Assembly: GCF_014651075.1 (NCBI RefSeq)
Contig: NZ_BMWE01000004.1
Location: 248,001-312,000, forward strand
Reading direction: 5' to 3'
From: Streptomyces djakartensis
GTDB taxonomy: Bacteria; Actinomycetota; Actinomycetes; Streptomycetales; Streptomycetaceae
Length of the DNA stretch: 64,000 nt
Below, piece after piece: positions 1 through 7,206 of the stretch. A program made the translations under genes and the position numbers. The notes under the pieces were generated by a model that had not been told where the DNA came from, did not search any database, and saw only the letters and a program-made list of their open reading frames with translations. How positions within the stretch are numbered: position 1 is the stretch's first letter; each line of letters starts with the position of its first letter.

Positions 1-181
1 GGAGCCGAAGACGCGCCGCTGCCACTGCGTGATCGCCCACCCGCAGGACGAGAACGAGTGGGCGAGGGCCCAGGCCGCGCTCGACAACGCACTGGCGACC
101 AACGACGCCCAAGGGGTGCTGCTCGCCTGCATGCAGCTCATGCAGCCCTGCCCGACCCGTGACGAGCAGGCCGCGCGATGA
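1..181 (+). CDS. 3' end of a hypothetical gene, cut by the window edge
   Basis: An open frame runs from the window edge to a TGA at 179-181. The 59 visible residues start EPKTRRCHCVIAH and hold three cysteines (CHC, then one each in LLACMQ and QPCPT). The stop overlaps the next start as ATGA, so the two genes are probably co-translated. I do not recognise the family. The setting (small mobile-element genes, same strand) suggests an accessory protein of the element. Only the C-terminal part can be seen. Confidence 0.6.
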   Translation, partial: EPKTRRCHCVIAHPQDENEWARAQAALDNALATNDAQGVLLACMQLMQPCPTRDEQAAR

Positions 182-342
182 GCGAGCCGACCGTGATGTA
201 CGCGCTGCTCGCACTCGCGCTCGGAGTCGGCGCCGGCCTGGTCGTGCTCGTGATCGGCGAGCTCCGGTGGGAGGCCCGCAACCGACTCCCGCGCTGCACG
301 ACCTGCGGTGAGCACCACCACCGTCACGCCGCCCACCGCTGA
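178..342 (+). CDS. Small single-span membrane protein (54 aa)
   Basis: ATG at 178 overlaps the previous stop (ATGA). The protein has a polar start (MSEPTV), one hydrophobic segment at about residues 7-27 (YALLALALGVGAGLVV), then a basic, Cys- and His-rich tail with CTTCGEHHHRH before the end. The tail could bind a metal through the CxxC pair and the His run. Short one-span proteins of this kind are common in actinobacterial plasmids and ICEs, but I cannot name the family. Overlap with the upstream frame supports it as a real gene. A hairpin follows directly. Confidence 0.6.
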   Translation: MSEPTVMYALLALALGVGAGLVVLVIGELRWEARNRLPRCTTCGEHHHRHAAHR

Positions 343-347
343 ACACG

Positions 348-375
348 CTGCCCGGCCCGGCTTCGGGCCGGGCAG
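348..375 (+). terminator. GC-rich hairpin after the small membrane protein gene
   Basis: Perfect 12-bp inverted repeat CTGCCCGGCCCG / CGGGCCGGGCAG with a 4-nt loop, six bases after the stop at 342. No T-run follows, as is usual in Streptomyces. It is the first of three hairpins placed just ahead of the same 15-nt leader element. Confidence 0.6.
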
Positions 376-379
376 CCGC

Positions 380-394
380 AGACCTCTTGGAGAA
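380..394 (+). promoter_or_regulatory. Leader/RBS element, copy 1
   Basis: AGACCTCTTGGAGAA occurs unchanged at 380, 927 and 7648, each time just after a GC hairpin and 6-13 nt ahead of a start codon. The TTGGAGAA part contains the ribosome-binding sequence and fixes the next start at GTG 401. Confidence 0.55.
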
Positions 395-400
395 CACCCC

Positions 401-883
401 GTGGGATACGACATCTACATCCAGACCGCAGACGGCAGACGCGCCGACGGCGAGGAGAACTACTTCCGTTTCGAACTCATCGCAAGAATCCGCGCGTTGG
501 GCACGATGCGTAACTTCGGAATGCTCGCCGAGCTGCCCTACCCCGCCATACCCCTCCTGTCTGCCTATGGATTGACGGACGGCGACCTCAAGGCCGGGGT
601 CCGGCACGCCTTGGACAAGGCCAACCTCGTGGCGGAGTACCGGAGCGCCTACCGAGCCGTCATGGACGCTGCGGAGCCCGAGCCCACCGGGATCCCGACG
701 TACAAGCTGGCTTACAACGATGGCGCCCTCGTCACGGTCGCCGAGATCACCGCAGCCCTGGCCGCGTACGAAGCCCACCCGAACATCGACGTCTCCGAGA
801 TGCCGCTGGGCGACCCGATATGGCCGCACTGGATCGCCTTCCTGCGCCGCGCCAAAGAGCACGGCGGCCTGCGCGCTCACTGA
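401..883 (+). CDS. Hypothetical protein of the mobile element (160 aa)
   Basis: The start is set to GTG 401 (VGYDIYIQTADGR) because the leader with GGAGA ends six bases upstream. A longer frame back to 308 would run through the hairpin. The sequence is soluble, mixed alpha/beta, with no membrane segment: an N-terminal part with DIYIQTADGRRADGEENYFRF, a middle helical part (LDKANLVAEYRSAYRAVMDAA) and a C-terminal part rich in Trp and aromatic residues (DPIWPHWIAFLRRA). It has no catalytic motif that I recognise. Orphan proteins of this size are typical of actinophage and ICE early regions. Confidence 0.6.
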   Translation: MGYDIYIQTADGRRADGEENYFRFELIARIRALGTMRNFGMLAELPYPAIPLLSAYGLTDGDLKAGVRHALDKANLVAEYRSAYRAVMDAAEPEPTGIPTYKLAYNDGALVTVAEITAALAAYEAHPNIDVSEMPLGDPIWPHWIAFLRRAKEHGGLRAH

Positions 884-893
884 ACTCGGGCGC

Positions 894-922
894 TGCCCGG
901 CCCCGCGCTGCGGGGCCGGGCA
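894..922 (+). terminator. GC-rich hairpin before the methyltransferase gene
   Basis: Inverted repeat TGCCCGGCCCCG / CGGGGCCGGGCA with a 5-nt loop, 10 bases after the stop at 883. It is built like the hairpins at 348 and 7608. Confidence 0.6.
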
Positions 923-926
923 CGCA

Positions 927-941
927 AGACCTCTTGGAGAA
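927..941 (+). promoter_or_regulatory. Leader/RBS element, copy 2
   Basis: Second unchanged copy of AGACCTCTTGGAGAA. Here 13 bases separate it from ATG 955, against 6 in the other two copies. Confidence 0.55.
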
Positions 942-954
942 GACGACAACCAGC

Positions 955-2457
955 ATGGCCACATGGATCGACCTGCTGTGCGGCGCGGGCGGCAGTAGCA
1001 CCGGACTCGTAGAAGCAGGACACGAACTGCTCCTCGGGATCAACCACTGGGACCTGGCGATCGAGACGCACGCCGCCAACCATCCCAACTGCGAGCACGC
1101 CGTCATGACCCTCAGCGACGGCTTCCCCATGCGCTACCTGCCCAAGGCCGACGCCCTATGGGCATCGGTCATCTGCACCGAGATCAGCCCCGCGGGAGGA
1201 CGCCCCCGAGAAACGAACCAACTCGACCTGCTCGACCTGCTCCAGGAGGAGCGTGACGAGTGGGAGTCCCTGACCAAGGACGCCTTCGAGGCGACCCGAG
1301 TCACCGCCTGGTGCGTCGTGCGCGCTGCCGAGGCGAAACGGTTCAAGGCCGTCGTCGTAGAGAACGTCGTCGAATTCGGCCTCGACTGGATCCTGTTCCA
1401 GAAGTGGCTCGAAGCCATGGAACTGCTGGGCTACCGCTACCAGATCGTGTGCGTCAGCAGCGCCCACATCGGTGACGACACCAACCTCCGCGCCCCGCAG
1501 TGGCGCGACCGGATGTACGTGGTCTTCACGCTCAAGACGATGCGCAAGCCCGACTTGGAGCCCCGACCCCTGGCCCCGTGCATGGACTGCGGGGAGGACG
1601 TGCACGCCGTTCAGTCCTGGAACGTCGACGGCGTCCGCATCGGCAAGTACCGGCGTGACTACATCTACCGCTGCCCGAACGCACGTTGCCGTCACGCCAT
1701 GGTCGAGCCGTACGTGCGACCGGCCAGCGACATCATCAACTGGAACGACCTCGGGACCCAGATCGGCAAACGCAAGAAGCCGCTTGCGGAGACCACGATG
1801 AACCGCATTCGCGCGGGCCTCATCAAGTTCCCCTACCGCCCCAGCTCGATCACCCTCACCCACGGCAAAGACGGCGGAGACCGGGCGTACGCCGTCGAAG
1901 ACCGCCCCCTGCCGACCCGGACGGCCAAACAGGGAGACGCGCTCCTGGTGCCGACTGGCGGATCCTGGAACACCGACGCCGTCCCCGTCGATGTGCCGCT
2001 TCGCACCCGAACCACTCGCGAGAGCGAAGCCCTCCTGACGGTGGACCCGTTCCTCATCGAATACCGCAACCACGCCACCGCCAGCCCCGCGAGCGACCCG
2101 CTCAGCGTGGTCACCGCCCAGGGCAACCACCACGGTCTGGTGACGCACGCGGGCACCGTCCCTGAGCAGGCGCGGAACACGCTTGTCGTGCCGTACCGCA
2201 AGGCCGCAGTGAAGACGGCCGCCGAACCCGTCCACACCCTCTCCACCCGCGACTCGGCCGCGCTGGTGCGCAGCGCCCCGGACATCAACGACTGCTACTT
2301 CCGGATGCTCAAGCCCCGCGAACAGCTCGAAGGGCAGCGGTTCCCGGCGAAGTACGTCGTCTACGGCAACCAGGCCGAACAGACCATGCAGGCAGGTAAC
2401 GCGGTTTCCGTGAACGTCGCCCAGTGGATAGGCCAGCGATTGGAGCTCGTCCTGTGA
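955..2457 (+). CDS. DNA (cytosine-5) methyltransferase with variant catalytic loop (500 aa)
   Basis: Transfers a methyl group from SAM to C5 of cytosine in DNA. The start is ATG 955, after the leader element. Motif I (IDLLCGAGGSSTGL) is at residues 5-18. The catalytic-loop motif IV reads SVICTEISPAGG with Cys at about 74, where the family norm is a Pro-Cys-Gln core. Motif VI (ENVVEF, Glu about 136) is intact, and motif VIII is PQWRDRMYVVF. A four-Cys insert (CMDCG, then CPNARC, about 209-245) looks like a zinc ribbon in the target-recognition region. Motifs IX (EQLEGQRFP) and X (AGNAVSVNVA) close the protein. There is no partner endonuclease beside it, so it probably protects or marks the element rather than serving a restriction pair. 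It overlaps the next gene as GTGA. Confidence 0.88.
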   Translation: MATWIDLLCGAGGSSTGLVEAGHELLLGINHWDLAIETHAANHPNCEHAVMTLSDGFPMRYLPKADALWASVICTEISPAGGRPRETNQLDLLDLLQEERDEWESLTKDAFEATRVTAWCVVRAAEAKRFKAVVVENVVEFGLDWILFQKWLEAMELLGYRYQIVCVSSAHIGDDTNLRAPQWRDRMYVVFTLKTMRKPDLEPRPLAPCMDCGEDVHAVQSWNVDGVRIGKYRRDYIYRCPNARCRHAMVEPYVRPASDIINWNDLGTQIGKRKKPLAETTMNRIRAGLIKFPYRPSSITLTHGKDGGDRAYAVEDRPLPTRTAKQGDALLVPTGGSWNTDAVPVDVPLRTRTTRESEALLTVDPFLIEYRNHATASPASDPLSVVTAQGNHHGLVTHAGTVPEQARNTLVVPYRKAAVKTAAEPVHTLSTRDSAALVRSAPDINDCYFRMLKPREQLEGQRFPAKYVVYGNQAEQTMQAGNAVSVNVAQWIGQRLELVL

Positions 2458-2912
2458 CCGGACCGAGAAGCAGTCTGCCCGGCACCCACGTCATCGGCCA
2501 CGCCCCATGCTTCGGTGACCCGGACTTCGCTGTCGCTGACGACCGGTGGAAGACCGGTCAGGAACTGGTCGCCATCTGTGAACCACTCCTCTACGTCTGC
2601 GGCGGCTGCCTCTACCGAGCTGCGTGCATCAGGCAGGTCCTCCCAGCGAAGAGCGGTTTCACCGGGATCTGCGGCGGCCGAATCTGGCTCAACGGCGCGA
2701 TCGTTCACGCCCTGCCGGAGGCCGATTCCAGCGAGCTGCCGCGCCCGGTCATCCGAAAGTCGTGCGGCACCGCCGCCGGATCGCGCGCCCACCGCAGAGC
2801 TGTCGAGCAGCAGTGCCCCCGCTGCCAGCCCTTCTACCGTCCCGGCCCCAACCCGCTGGAGGACGAGGACCAGGAGGTCGCACAGCAGCTCGAACTCCCC
2901 GAAGTCCCCTGA
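2454..2912 (+). CDS. WhiB-like (Wbl) Fe-S regulator-like protein with extra C-terminal tail (152 aa)
   Basis: GTG 2454 overlaps the methyltransferase stop. The Wbl pattern is visible: a first Cys at 19 in the context PCFGDPDFA, then CGGCLYRAAC (Cys 49, 52, 58) and a glycine turn GICGG at 71-75 where classical Wbl proteins have GVWGG. Wbl proteins bind a 4Fe-4S cluster through four cysteines and act with the sigma factor as transcription regulators; many actinophages and plasmids carry them. Cys 42 is an additional nearby cysteine. The 70-residue tail holds another CPRC pair and an acidic end, which is unusual. I am confident of the Cys signature and less so of DNA-binding activity. Confidence 0.65.
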   Translation: MTGPRSSLPGTHVIGHAPCFGDPDFAVADDRWKTGQELVAICEPLLYVCGGCLYRAACIRQVLPAKSGFTGICGGRIWLNGAIVHALPEADSSELPRPVIRKSCGTAAGSRAHRRAVEQQCPRCQPFYRPGPNPLEDEDQEVAQQLELPEVP

Positions 2913-2932
2913 CCAGTAGAAAGGAAATCTCA

Positions 2933-3637
2933 GTGCTGCACTTGACCGCAACATGCACCACCGTGCCGGAGGGATACCGGCTTCGAGTCCTGGCCCAGGG
3001 CAACGACGAGCCGATATTGGACCTCCCCTTTGCATGGGACAGTTTCCGCCCGGCCAGCGCCGGCCACCGGCTGATCGAGCACGGCTACATGATTCGTCCC
3101 GATGCCCGAACGCCCGAGGCAGTGAACGGCTGGCGACAGGTACCAGGTCAGCCCGGCACCTGGTCCGCGCCCGTCATACCGACGGAACACGGCAGACCAG
3201 CGACGGGCACGATGGTCGCCGGACGTCTCGCTGAAGCCGTTGCTCACTGGACGGACGGGCGCCACGACGAGGCCCGCCAGATCCTGGCCGATCTCGCGCG
3301 GACCGGAACACCGTCGCTGATGTACGGCGTGGCCACCGGTCTCGCGGTCATGGCAAAGGCCGCGCTGGAGAAGCTGCAAGGACTGAGCGGTGGGGCGGCG
3401 TCGTGGATTCTGCTGACCCCTGACGGCAGCAGCCCCGAGGACATTCTCCCGCCTCCGCACCTGTTCGCAGCCCGCTTTATCACCGCGCACGCCAACGGAG
3501 ACACCAAGGCCACGCTCGCCCTCTACGGGGCCGCGTTCACGGCACCGGACCCCGAACTGCTGCCCGCCTGCATGGACATGCTGCTGGCAGCCACCGGAGA
3601 AGCGGTGCGCGCGGCAACGCCGGGAGCCGACCGATGA
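2933..3637 (+). CDS. Hypothetical protein of the mobile element (234 aa)
   Basis: GTG 2933 follows AAAGGAA at a normal spacing, and the frame ends in ATGA with the next gene. The N-terminal third is beta-rich (CTTVPEGYRLRVLA), the middle has a Trp-rich stretch (VNGWRQVPGQPGTWSAP), and the C-terminal half is helical and Ala-rich (AEAVAHWTDGRHDEARQILADLA), resembling tetratricopeptide-like or scaffold helices. I see no catalytic motif and no signal peptide. It sits between the Wbl-like gene and the Cys-rich gene at 3634, with which it is probably co-translated. Confidence 0.6.
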   Translation: MLHLTATCTTVPEGYRLRVLAQGNDEPILDLPFAWDSFRPASAGHRLIEHGYMIRPDARTPEAVNGWRQVPGQPGTWSAPVIPTEHGRPATGTMVAGRLAEAVAHWTDGRHDEARQILADLARTGTPSLMYGVATGLAVMAKAALEKLQGLSGGAASWILLTPDGSSPEDILPPPHLFAARFITAHANGDTKATLALYGAAFTAPDPELLPACMDMLLAATGEAVRAATPGADR

Positions 3638-3984
3638 CCAGCTCAGCCACATACACCTCTGATGGACTGCGTCACGACGTCGCTGACCCCGTGACGTGGA
3701 GCGTTCGTATCTGCGCGGGGCGATGTGGGACATGCATCTTCAGGCCCGGCAACCTCATGCGCCTGGAACCCGGGCGCGTGGCGGAGATGATCGCGAGTGC
3801 CATCGCGGAGGAGGGGCACATCGTCTGCCACGCCACGCTCGGCACCAGGGCCCCGGCTATCTGCGCCGGTTTCGCCGCCCACCGGAACGGCAGCGCGCGC
3901 TCCCTTGCCCTGCGCCTCGCCCGAGCACGAGTTCTTCGAATCGTATGGGTCCCAGTGGACAGCGGAGAGGCGGACCGCTCATGA
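3634..3984 (+). CDS. Cys-rich actinophage/ICE-type protein with CGTCIFRPGN motif (116 aa)
   Basis: ATG 3634 overlaps the upstream stop; its own stop overlaps the RusA start at 3981. The motif CAGRCGTCIFRPGNLMRLEPGR is followed by VCHATLG and ICAGF. I recall this arrangement (a Cys pair before IFRPGN and two later single Cys) from many uncharacterised actinophage and ICE proteins. The spacing would suit a small Fe-S or zinc centre. The function is unknown. Its fixed place beside a RusA-type resolvase suggests a part in replication or recombination of the element, which is inference only. Confidence 0.6.
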   Translation: MTSSATYTSDGLRHDVADPVTWSVRICAGRCGTCIFRPGNLMRLEPGRVAEMIASAIAEEGHIVCHATLGTRAPAICAGFAAHRNGSARSLALRLARARVLRIVWVPVDSGEADRS

Positions 3985-4406
3985 CCCGTGTGGAACATGA
4001 CTGGTTCGAAGGGCTGCCTGGCCGTCGATTCAGGGTCGCTCTGCCCCCGCGACTGGAGCTTCTGAACGCCAACCAGCGACCGCACTTCCACCGGCGTGCC
4101 GAGATCACCAGAGTGCTGCGACGTGCCGCGTGGGCTGCGTCACGTGGGCTCCCACACCTGGAGCGTGTGCACATCATCGGCGTTCTGCACCCCGACAGCA
4201 GGCAGAGGAGGGATCCGGCCAACTGGTACCCCTCGTTCAAGGCGTGCGTCGACGGGCTCGTGGATCAGGGAGTCCTGGACGACGACGACCACACCCGTGT
4301 CGTCGGCCCGGACATGCGTATCGGTGACGTGGTCGACGGCGGGCGGCTCGTACTCCACATCCGCGACCTCAGCGATGTGGAAGAGCTCGCTGACCTGCAT
4401 AAATAG
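3981..4406 (+). CDS. rusA: RusA-family Holliday junction resolvase (141 aa)
   Basis: Endonuclease of the RusA family, which cuts four-way DNA junctions in phage and plasmid recombination. ATG 3981 overlaps the previous stop. The RusA layout is clear: an N-terminal strand and NANQRPHFHRRAEITRVLRRAAW (basic, DNA-facing), then the acidic metal-binding part RRDPANWYPSFKACVDGLVDQGVLDDDD, corresponding to the family's DxDN...KxxxDxLxxxGxxxDD pattern. The length is close to the family's 120-140 residues. The next gene is separated by a promoter-like element at 4441-4476, so this closes the first operon of the element. Confidence 0.78.
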   Translation: MTRVEHDWFEGLPGRRFRVALPPRLELLNANQRPHFHRRAEITRVLRRAAWAASRGLPHLERVHIIGVLHPDSRQRRDPANWYPSFKACVDGLVDQGVLDDDDHTRVVGPDMRIGDVVDGGRLVLHIRDLSDVEELADLHK

Positions 4407-4440
4407 GGCCCCTCACCGACGAGATTTCCGCTCGAAAATC

Positions 4441-4476
4441 TTGCCCCCCTCCCTAATGCATATAGAATAGAACCAT
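4441..4476 (+). promoter_or_regulatory. Promoter-like repeat, copy 1
   Basis: TTGCCC (4441) and TAGAAT (4463) are separated by 16 bp, a sigma-70-like arrangement. The stretch 4455-4476, starting AATGCATATAGAATAG and ending ACCAT, is identical over 22 bp to 7169-7190. It contains the palindrome ATGCAT. It drives the gene starting at 4519 if it is active. Confidence 0.6.
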
Positions 4477-4518
4477 CAGGAAGGGGGAGCCTCCTTCCGT
4501 TGCCCTTCAGGAGTGTTC

Positions 4519-4821
4519 GTGAGTAACCCCTTCGGTCTCGAAAGCATCCTCCGGCGCCTGATCTCCGAACCGATCGGCCCTGAACAAGCCAGGCGGCTGG
4601 CCCGGACGATCTCGGACCTCCTTCAGGGGGTCTGGGAGCAGTGGTTTCCCGGGGTCGACTACGACGACTGGTGTGAGTCGCTCCCGGAGCCGCTGCTCGA
4701 CGTCATCATCCAGCTGCTGACCTGGAGTGAGGGTGGTCGGATCGTGGTGGATCGCCTGCCCGCGGCGGCCGTGGGTCACATCCTCACCGAACTGAAGTCC
4801 TTCTCTGTGCCTGCTGGCTGA
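4519..4821 (+). CDS. Hypothetical helical protein (100 aa)
   Basis: GTG 4519 is chosen over GTG 4513 because AGGAG (4509-4513) gives a normal five-base spacing only for 4519. The product (VSNPFGLESILRRLISEP...) is largely alpha-helical, acidic, with a Trp-rich centre (GVWEQWFPGVDYDDWCESL) and no membrane segment. I do not recognise it. It is the first gene after promoter-like copy 1. The next gene, at 4987, has its own copy of the element, so each of these two short genes may be separately expressed. Confidence 0.55.
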   Translation: MSNPFGLESILRRLISEPIGPEQARRLARTISDLLQGVWEQWFPGVDYDDWCESLPEPLLDVIIQLLTWSEGGRIVVDRLPAAAVGHILTELKSFSVPAG

Positions 4822-4922
4822 CGCTGCAGACCCCACCCGGCGGTCGGCGGCCATCATGCCCCGGCCGCCGGACGGACCTGCGGTCCCGACCCATACCCCT
4901 GCTCTTCGACGGCAGGGCCGCC

Positions 4923-4946
4923 TTGCGCCCCAAATGCATATAGAAA
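4923..4946 (+). promoter_or_regulatory. Promoter-like repeat, copy 2 (diverged)
   Basis: AATGCATATAGAA at 4933-4945 repeats the core of copies 1 and 3, but the -10 reads TAGAAA and TTGCGC lies only 12 bp upstream. The shared -35 spacing is therefore lost and it may be weaker or rely on the -10 region alone. Confidence 0.45.
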
Positions 4947-4986
4947 AGGAGCATCGGGCGCTCTCATTCACACCCGGGAGACATAC

Positions 4987-5346
4987 ATGCCCGCCCATCC
5001 CTCGATAGCGGCCATCAACACCCCAGAGCACCACCGGGGCGCCATGATCCTCATCCTCCTGACCTTCGCACCCGACGAAGAGGCCCTCCGTGCAGCCCTG
5101 CACCTGGCAGAAAACGCCGCCATCGCCGCCTGGGCGCTCCGCCCGGAGGACCTCGCGAACCTCACCGTCGAGCAGTACCGGCAGCTCCTCGACTACGCAG
5201 CCGCCCCGCAGGTCCTCGACCTGGCCCTGTACCTGGGCGGCGACAGGAAGCAGATCCGCACCCTCATGGACTTCATCACCGGCGTGATGGCGGACGTCCA
5301 AGCGCGCTACCCCACGCCACGCCCTTGGACCAACGACCAGTCCTGA
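4987..5346 (+). CDS. Hypothetical acidic helical protein (119 aa)
   Basis: ATG 4987 follows CGGGAGA at normal spacing, downstream of promoter-like copy 2. The sequence (MPAHPSIAAINTPEHHRGAM...) is Ala/Leu-rich and helical throughout (EEALRAALHLAENAAIAAWAL, YRQLLDYAAAPQVLDLALYL), with no Cys and no clear membrane span. I do not recognise the family. It is probably co-transcribed with the gene at 5384, 37 bases downstream, which has a similar helical character. Confidence 0.55.
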   Translation: MPAHPSIAAINTPEHHRGAMILILLTFAPDEEALRAALHLAENAAIAAWALRPEDLANLTVEQYRQLLDYAAAPQVLDLALYLGGDRKQIRTLMDFITGVMADVQARYPTPRPWTNDQS

Positions 5347-5383
5347 CAACCCCCTTGCTCCTCCCGACCGACTGGAGAACCGC

Positions 5384-5980
5384 ATGAACTTCGTGACGCA
5401 GACCGTGCTGACGGATCTGGTGTGCCGCCTGGGAGTCAGCGACGCAGCTGTAGAGAGCGCGCTCGTGACAACCCTTCAGCACTTCACCGCGGAATCACGC
5501 AACCCCATCGTCACGCTCACCGGACGCACACCGGCCCAGTACCTCGACACGTCGCTCACGACCCCCCGCTTCCACGCCATGCTGGCGTCCATCGCCCTCA
5601 AGATCGAAGGGCGAGAGGCTGACGCCCGTCTGGCCTGGGAGGCGTACGTACAACGCGAGATCGCGACTGCGACGCGCGCCCATGAGGCGCTGCCGGAATC
5701 GGCGCTCCTCGGCGACGTCGAGGCCGTACGCCGAATCGGTCGCGGACTCGGTATGGACGACGACCAGACTGACCAACTCATCCCCGGCATCGTGCTCACG
5801 CTGGCCATGGGCTACTACTACCGCCCCGCCGGCGACCGGCACCTCACTCTGACCGAGGCCCTCTCCCGAGTCGCCGCCGACGAGCTGACCGAAATGCTCA
5901 GACACGCCTCGCTCTCGGCCGCAGGCCGAACCGACGACGCCGCCGACGCGCTGCGCCGCTTCCAACAGGGATCCCACTGA
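5384..5980 (+). CDS. Hypothetical helical protein (198 aa)
   Basis: ATG 5384 follows CTGGAGAACCGC. The product MNFVTQTVLTDLVCRLG... is almost entirely helical: an N-terminal globular part to about residue 65, a long amphipathic helix around ARLAWEAYVQREIATATRAHEAL, and a C-terminal set of helices ending DDAADALRRFQQGSH. I see no catalytic or DNA-binding motif. It is likely in one transcript with the genes at 4987 and 6060. Its role in the element is unknown. Confidence 0.55.
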   Translation: MNFVTQTVLTDLVCRLGVSDAAVESALVTTLQHFTAESRNPIVTLTGRTPAQYLDTSLTTPRFHAMLASIALKIEGREADARLAWEAYVQREIATATRAHEALPESALLGDVEAVRRIGRGLGMDDDQTDQLIPGIVLTLAMGYYYRPAGDRHLTLTEALSRVAADELTEMLRHASLSAAGRTDDAADALRRFQQGSH

Positions 5981-6059
5981 CCCGCGGCCCGTGTCGACCA
6001 TCCTCCTCTGGCCGACACGGGCCGCCTTCACCTTGAGAACCGAACGGCCAGGAGACCGC

Positions 6060-7118
6060 ATGGATCAGCTCGACCTGTTCGCCGACGCTGACAAGCCCGA
6101 CGAGCCAACCACCCCGCCCGCCCCGGTGGCGCCACCCCGCCGATACCTCACCGACCTGCCGCCCGCTCCCACCCCCGTAACCATCTCCGCCCAACCCGCA
6201 CGCGCCCTCACTGTCGTCGAGCGCAAGCTGGGCCACTATCGGCCGACCCAGCGCAACCCACATGCCCACGCCTTCGAGATCGCTGAAGCCGTCAGCTACG
6301 CCTGGCACCACGCACACGGAGGCAGCGCCATCGAGGTCCCGATCGGCGTGGTCGCCACGCTCGCTCTCTGGCCCCTTCGTGGCCCGGACGCCTACCTCGC
6401 CGCCGACTGGTGGCTCAGCCTCGACGACACCGACCTGTTCGCCGCATTCCGTGAATGCTGGGCCCGCTGGTGGATCATGCGGCCTGACCTCATTGACCGC
6501 GCCACCCCACTGCATAAATGGATCGACGACGAGAATCCCGACCCGCGTCGGGCCGGAGCCGTCCGCGCTGCCGTAGAAGCCTCGCTCACCAACGGGCTGC
6601 TGCACTTGACCAGCAGTGACGACGCCGACCTCCGCTCCACGACGGACGTGATGGGGACCGTGTTGGCCGTCATGCGCTCCGAGGGCGCCCACGACGCACT
6701 CGCGGAGATACATACGCCGCCGGAGGTGGCCTACCTGATGGCCAGGATGCTGCTCGACGGCATGTCGCTCAAACCAGGCATGACGTTCGACGAACCCGCC
6801 GGCGGGACCGGCGGCATGTACCGTGCCGCCGCGCAGGTCATGCGTGAACGCGGCATCGACCCACACGAGTTCGGCTGGTCGCTGACGGACGTCGACCCGC
6901 TTGCGGCCGCGGGGGCCGCCGTCAACGCGATCCTCTGGGATCTCGGTCCGCACGTGCTCATCGGGTGCGGTGACACCCTGCACGAGGGCAACGTCCCCGC
7001 GAGGGCCGCCCGGGAGGCGCGCGACTCTCTGGAGCGTCGCGATCGGCTGCACTCGCAGGCGGTCTTCCTGGCGGCGATTCAGAAGGTGGAAGCCCTCATA
7101 CGCCACGTGGCCGCCTGA
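6060..7118 (+). CDS. N6-adenine-methylase-like protein lacking the NPP[FY] catalytic motif (352 aa)
   Basis: ATG 6060 follows CAGGAGACCGC. After a Pro-rich N terminus the protein shows the HsdM-like stretch HTPPEVAYLMARMLLDGM, then FDEPAGGTGGMYRAAAQVM, which matches SAM-binding motif I of gamma-type N6 methylases (usual core DPACGTGG), and VDPLAAAGAAVNAILW followed by IGCGDTLHEG. In an active enzyme NPPF or NPPY comes soon after; here the protein runs straight into a helical end (EARDSLERRDRLHSQAVFLAAIQKVEALIRHV) and stops. The Cys of motif I is also replaced by Gly. It may bind SAM or DNA without methylating, or it may be a truncated gene. Confidence 0.65.
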   Translation: MDQLDLFADADKPDEPTTPPAPVAPPRRYLTDLPPAPTPVTISAQPARALTVVERKLGHYRPTQRNPHAHAFEIAEAVSYAWHHAHGGSAIEVPIGVVATLALWPLRGPDAYLAADWWLSLDDTDLFAAFRECWARWWIMRPDLIDRATPLHKWIDDENPDPRRAGAVRAAVEASLTNGLLHLTSSDDADLRSTTDVMGTVLAVMRSEGAHDALAEIHTPPEVAYLMARMLLDGMSLKPGMTFDEPAGGTGGMYRAAAQVMRERGIDPHEFGWSLTDVDPLAAAGAAVNAILWDLGPHVLIGCGDTLHEGNVPARAAREARDSLERRDRLHSQAVFLAAIQKVEALIRHVAA

Positions 7119-7154
7119 CCTGCGGAAACTCTTCGAAATCTCTCACGGGAGATC

Positions 7155-7190
7155 TTGAGTTCCTCCTAAATGCATATAGAATAGAACCAT
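7155..7190 (+). promoter_or_regulatory. Promoter-like repeat, copy 3
   Basis: TTGAGT (7155) and TAGAAT (7177) are 16 bp apart, as in copy 1, and 7169-7190 is identical to 4455-4476. A short inverted repeat (ATCTC...GAGAT) lies just upstream. It precedes the 46-aa Cys-rich gene. Confidence 0.6.
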
Positions 7191-7206
7191 GATGAAAGGG
7201 GGAGCC

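Noticed and set aside
308..400. N-terminal extension of the 401-883 gene back to 308
   Set aside because: It would translate through the hairpin at 348-375 and the leader with the RBS; GTG 401 has correct spacing to GGAGA.
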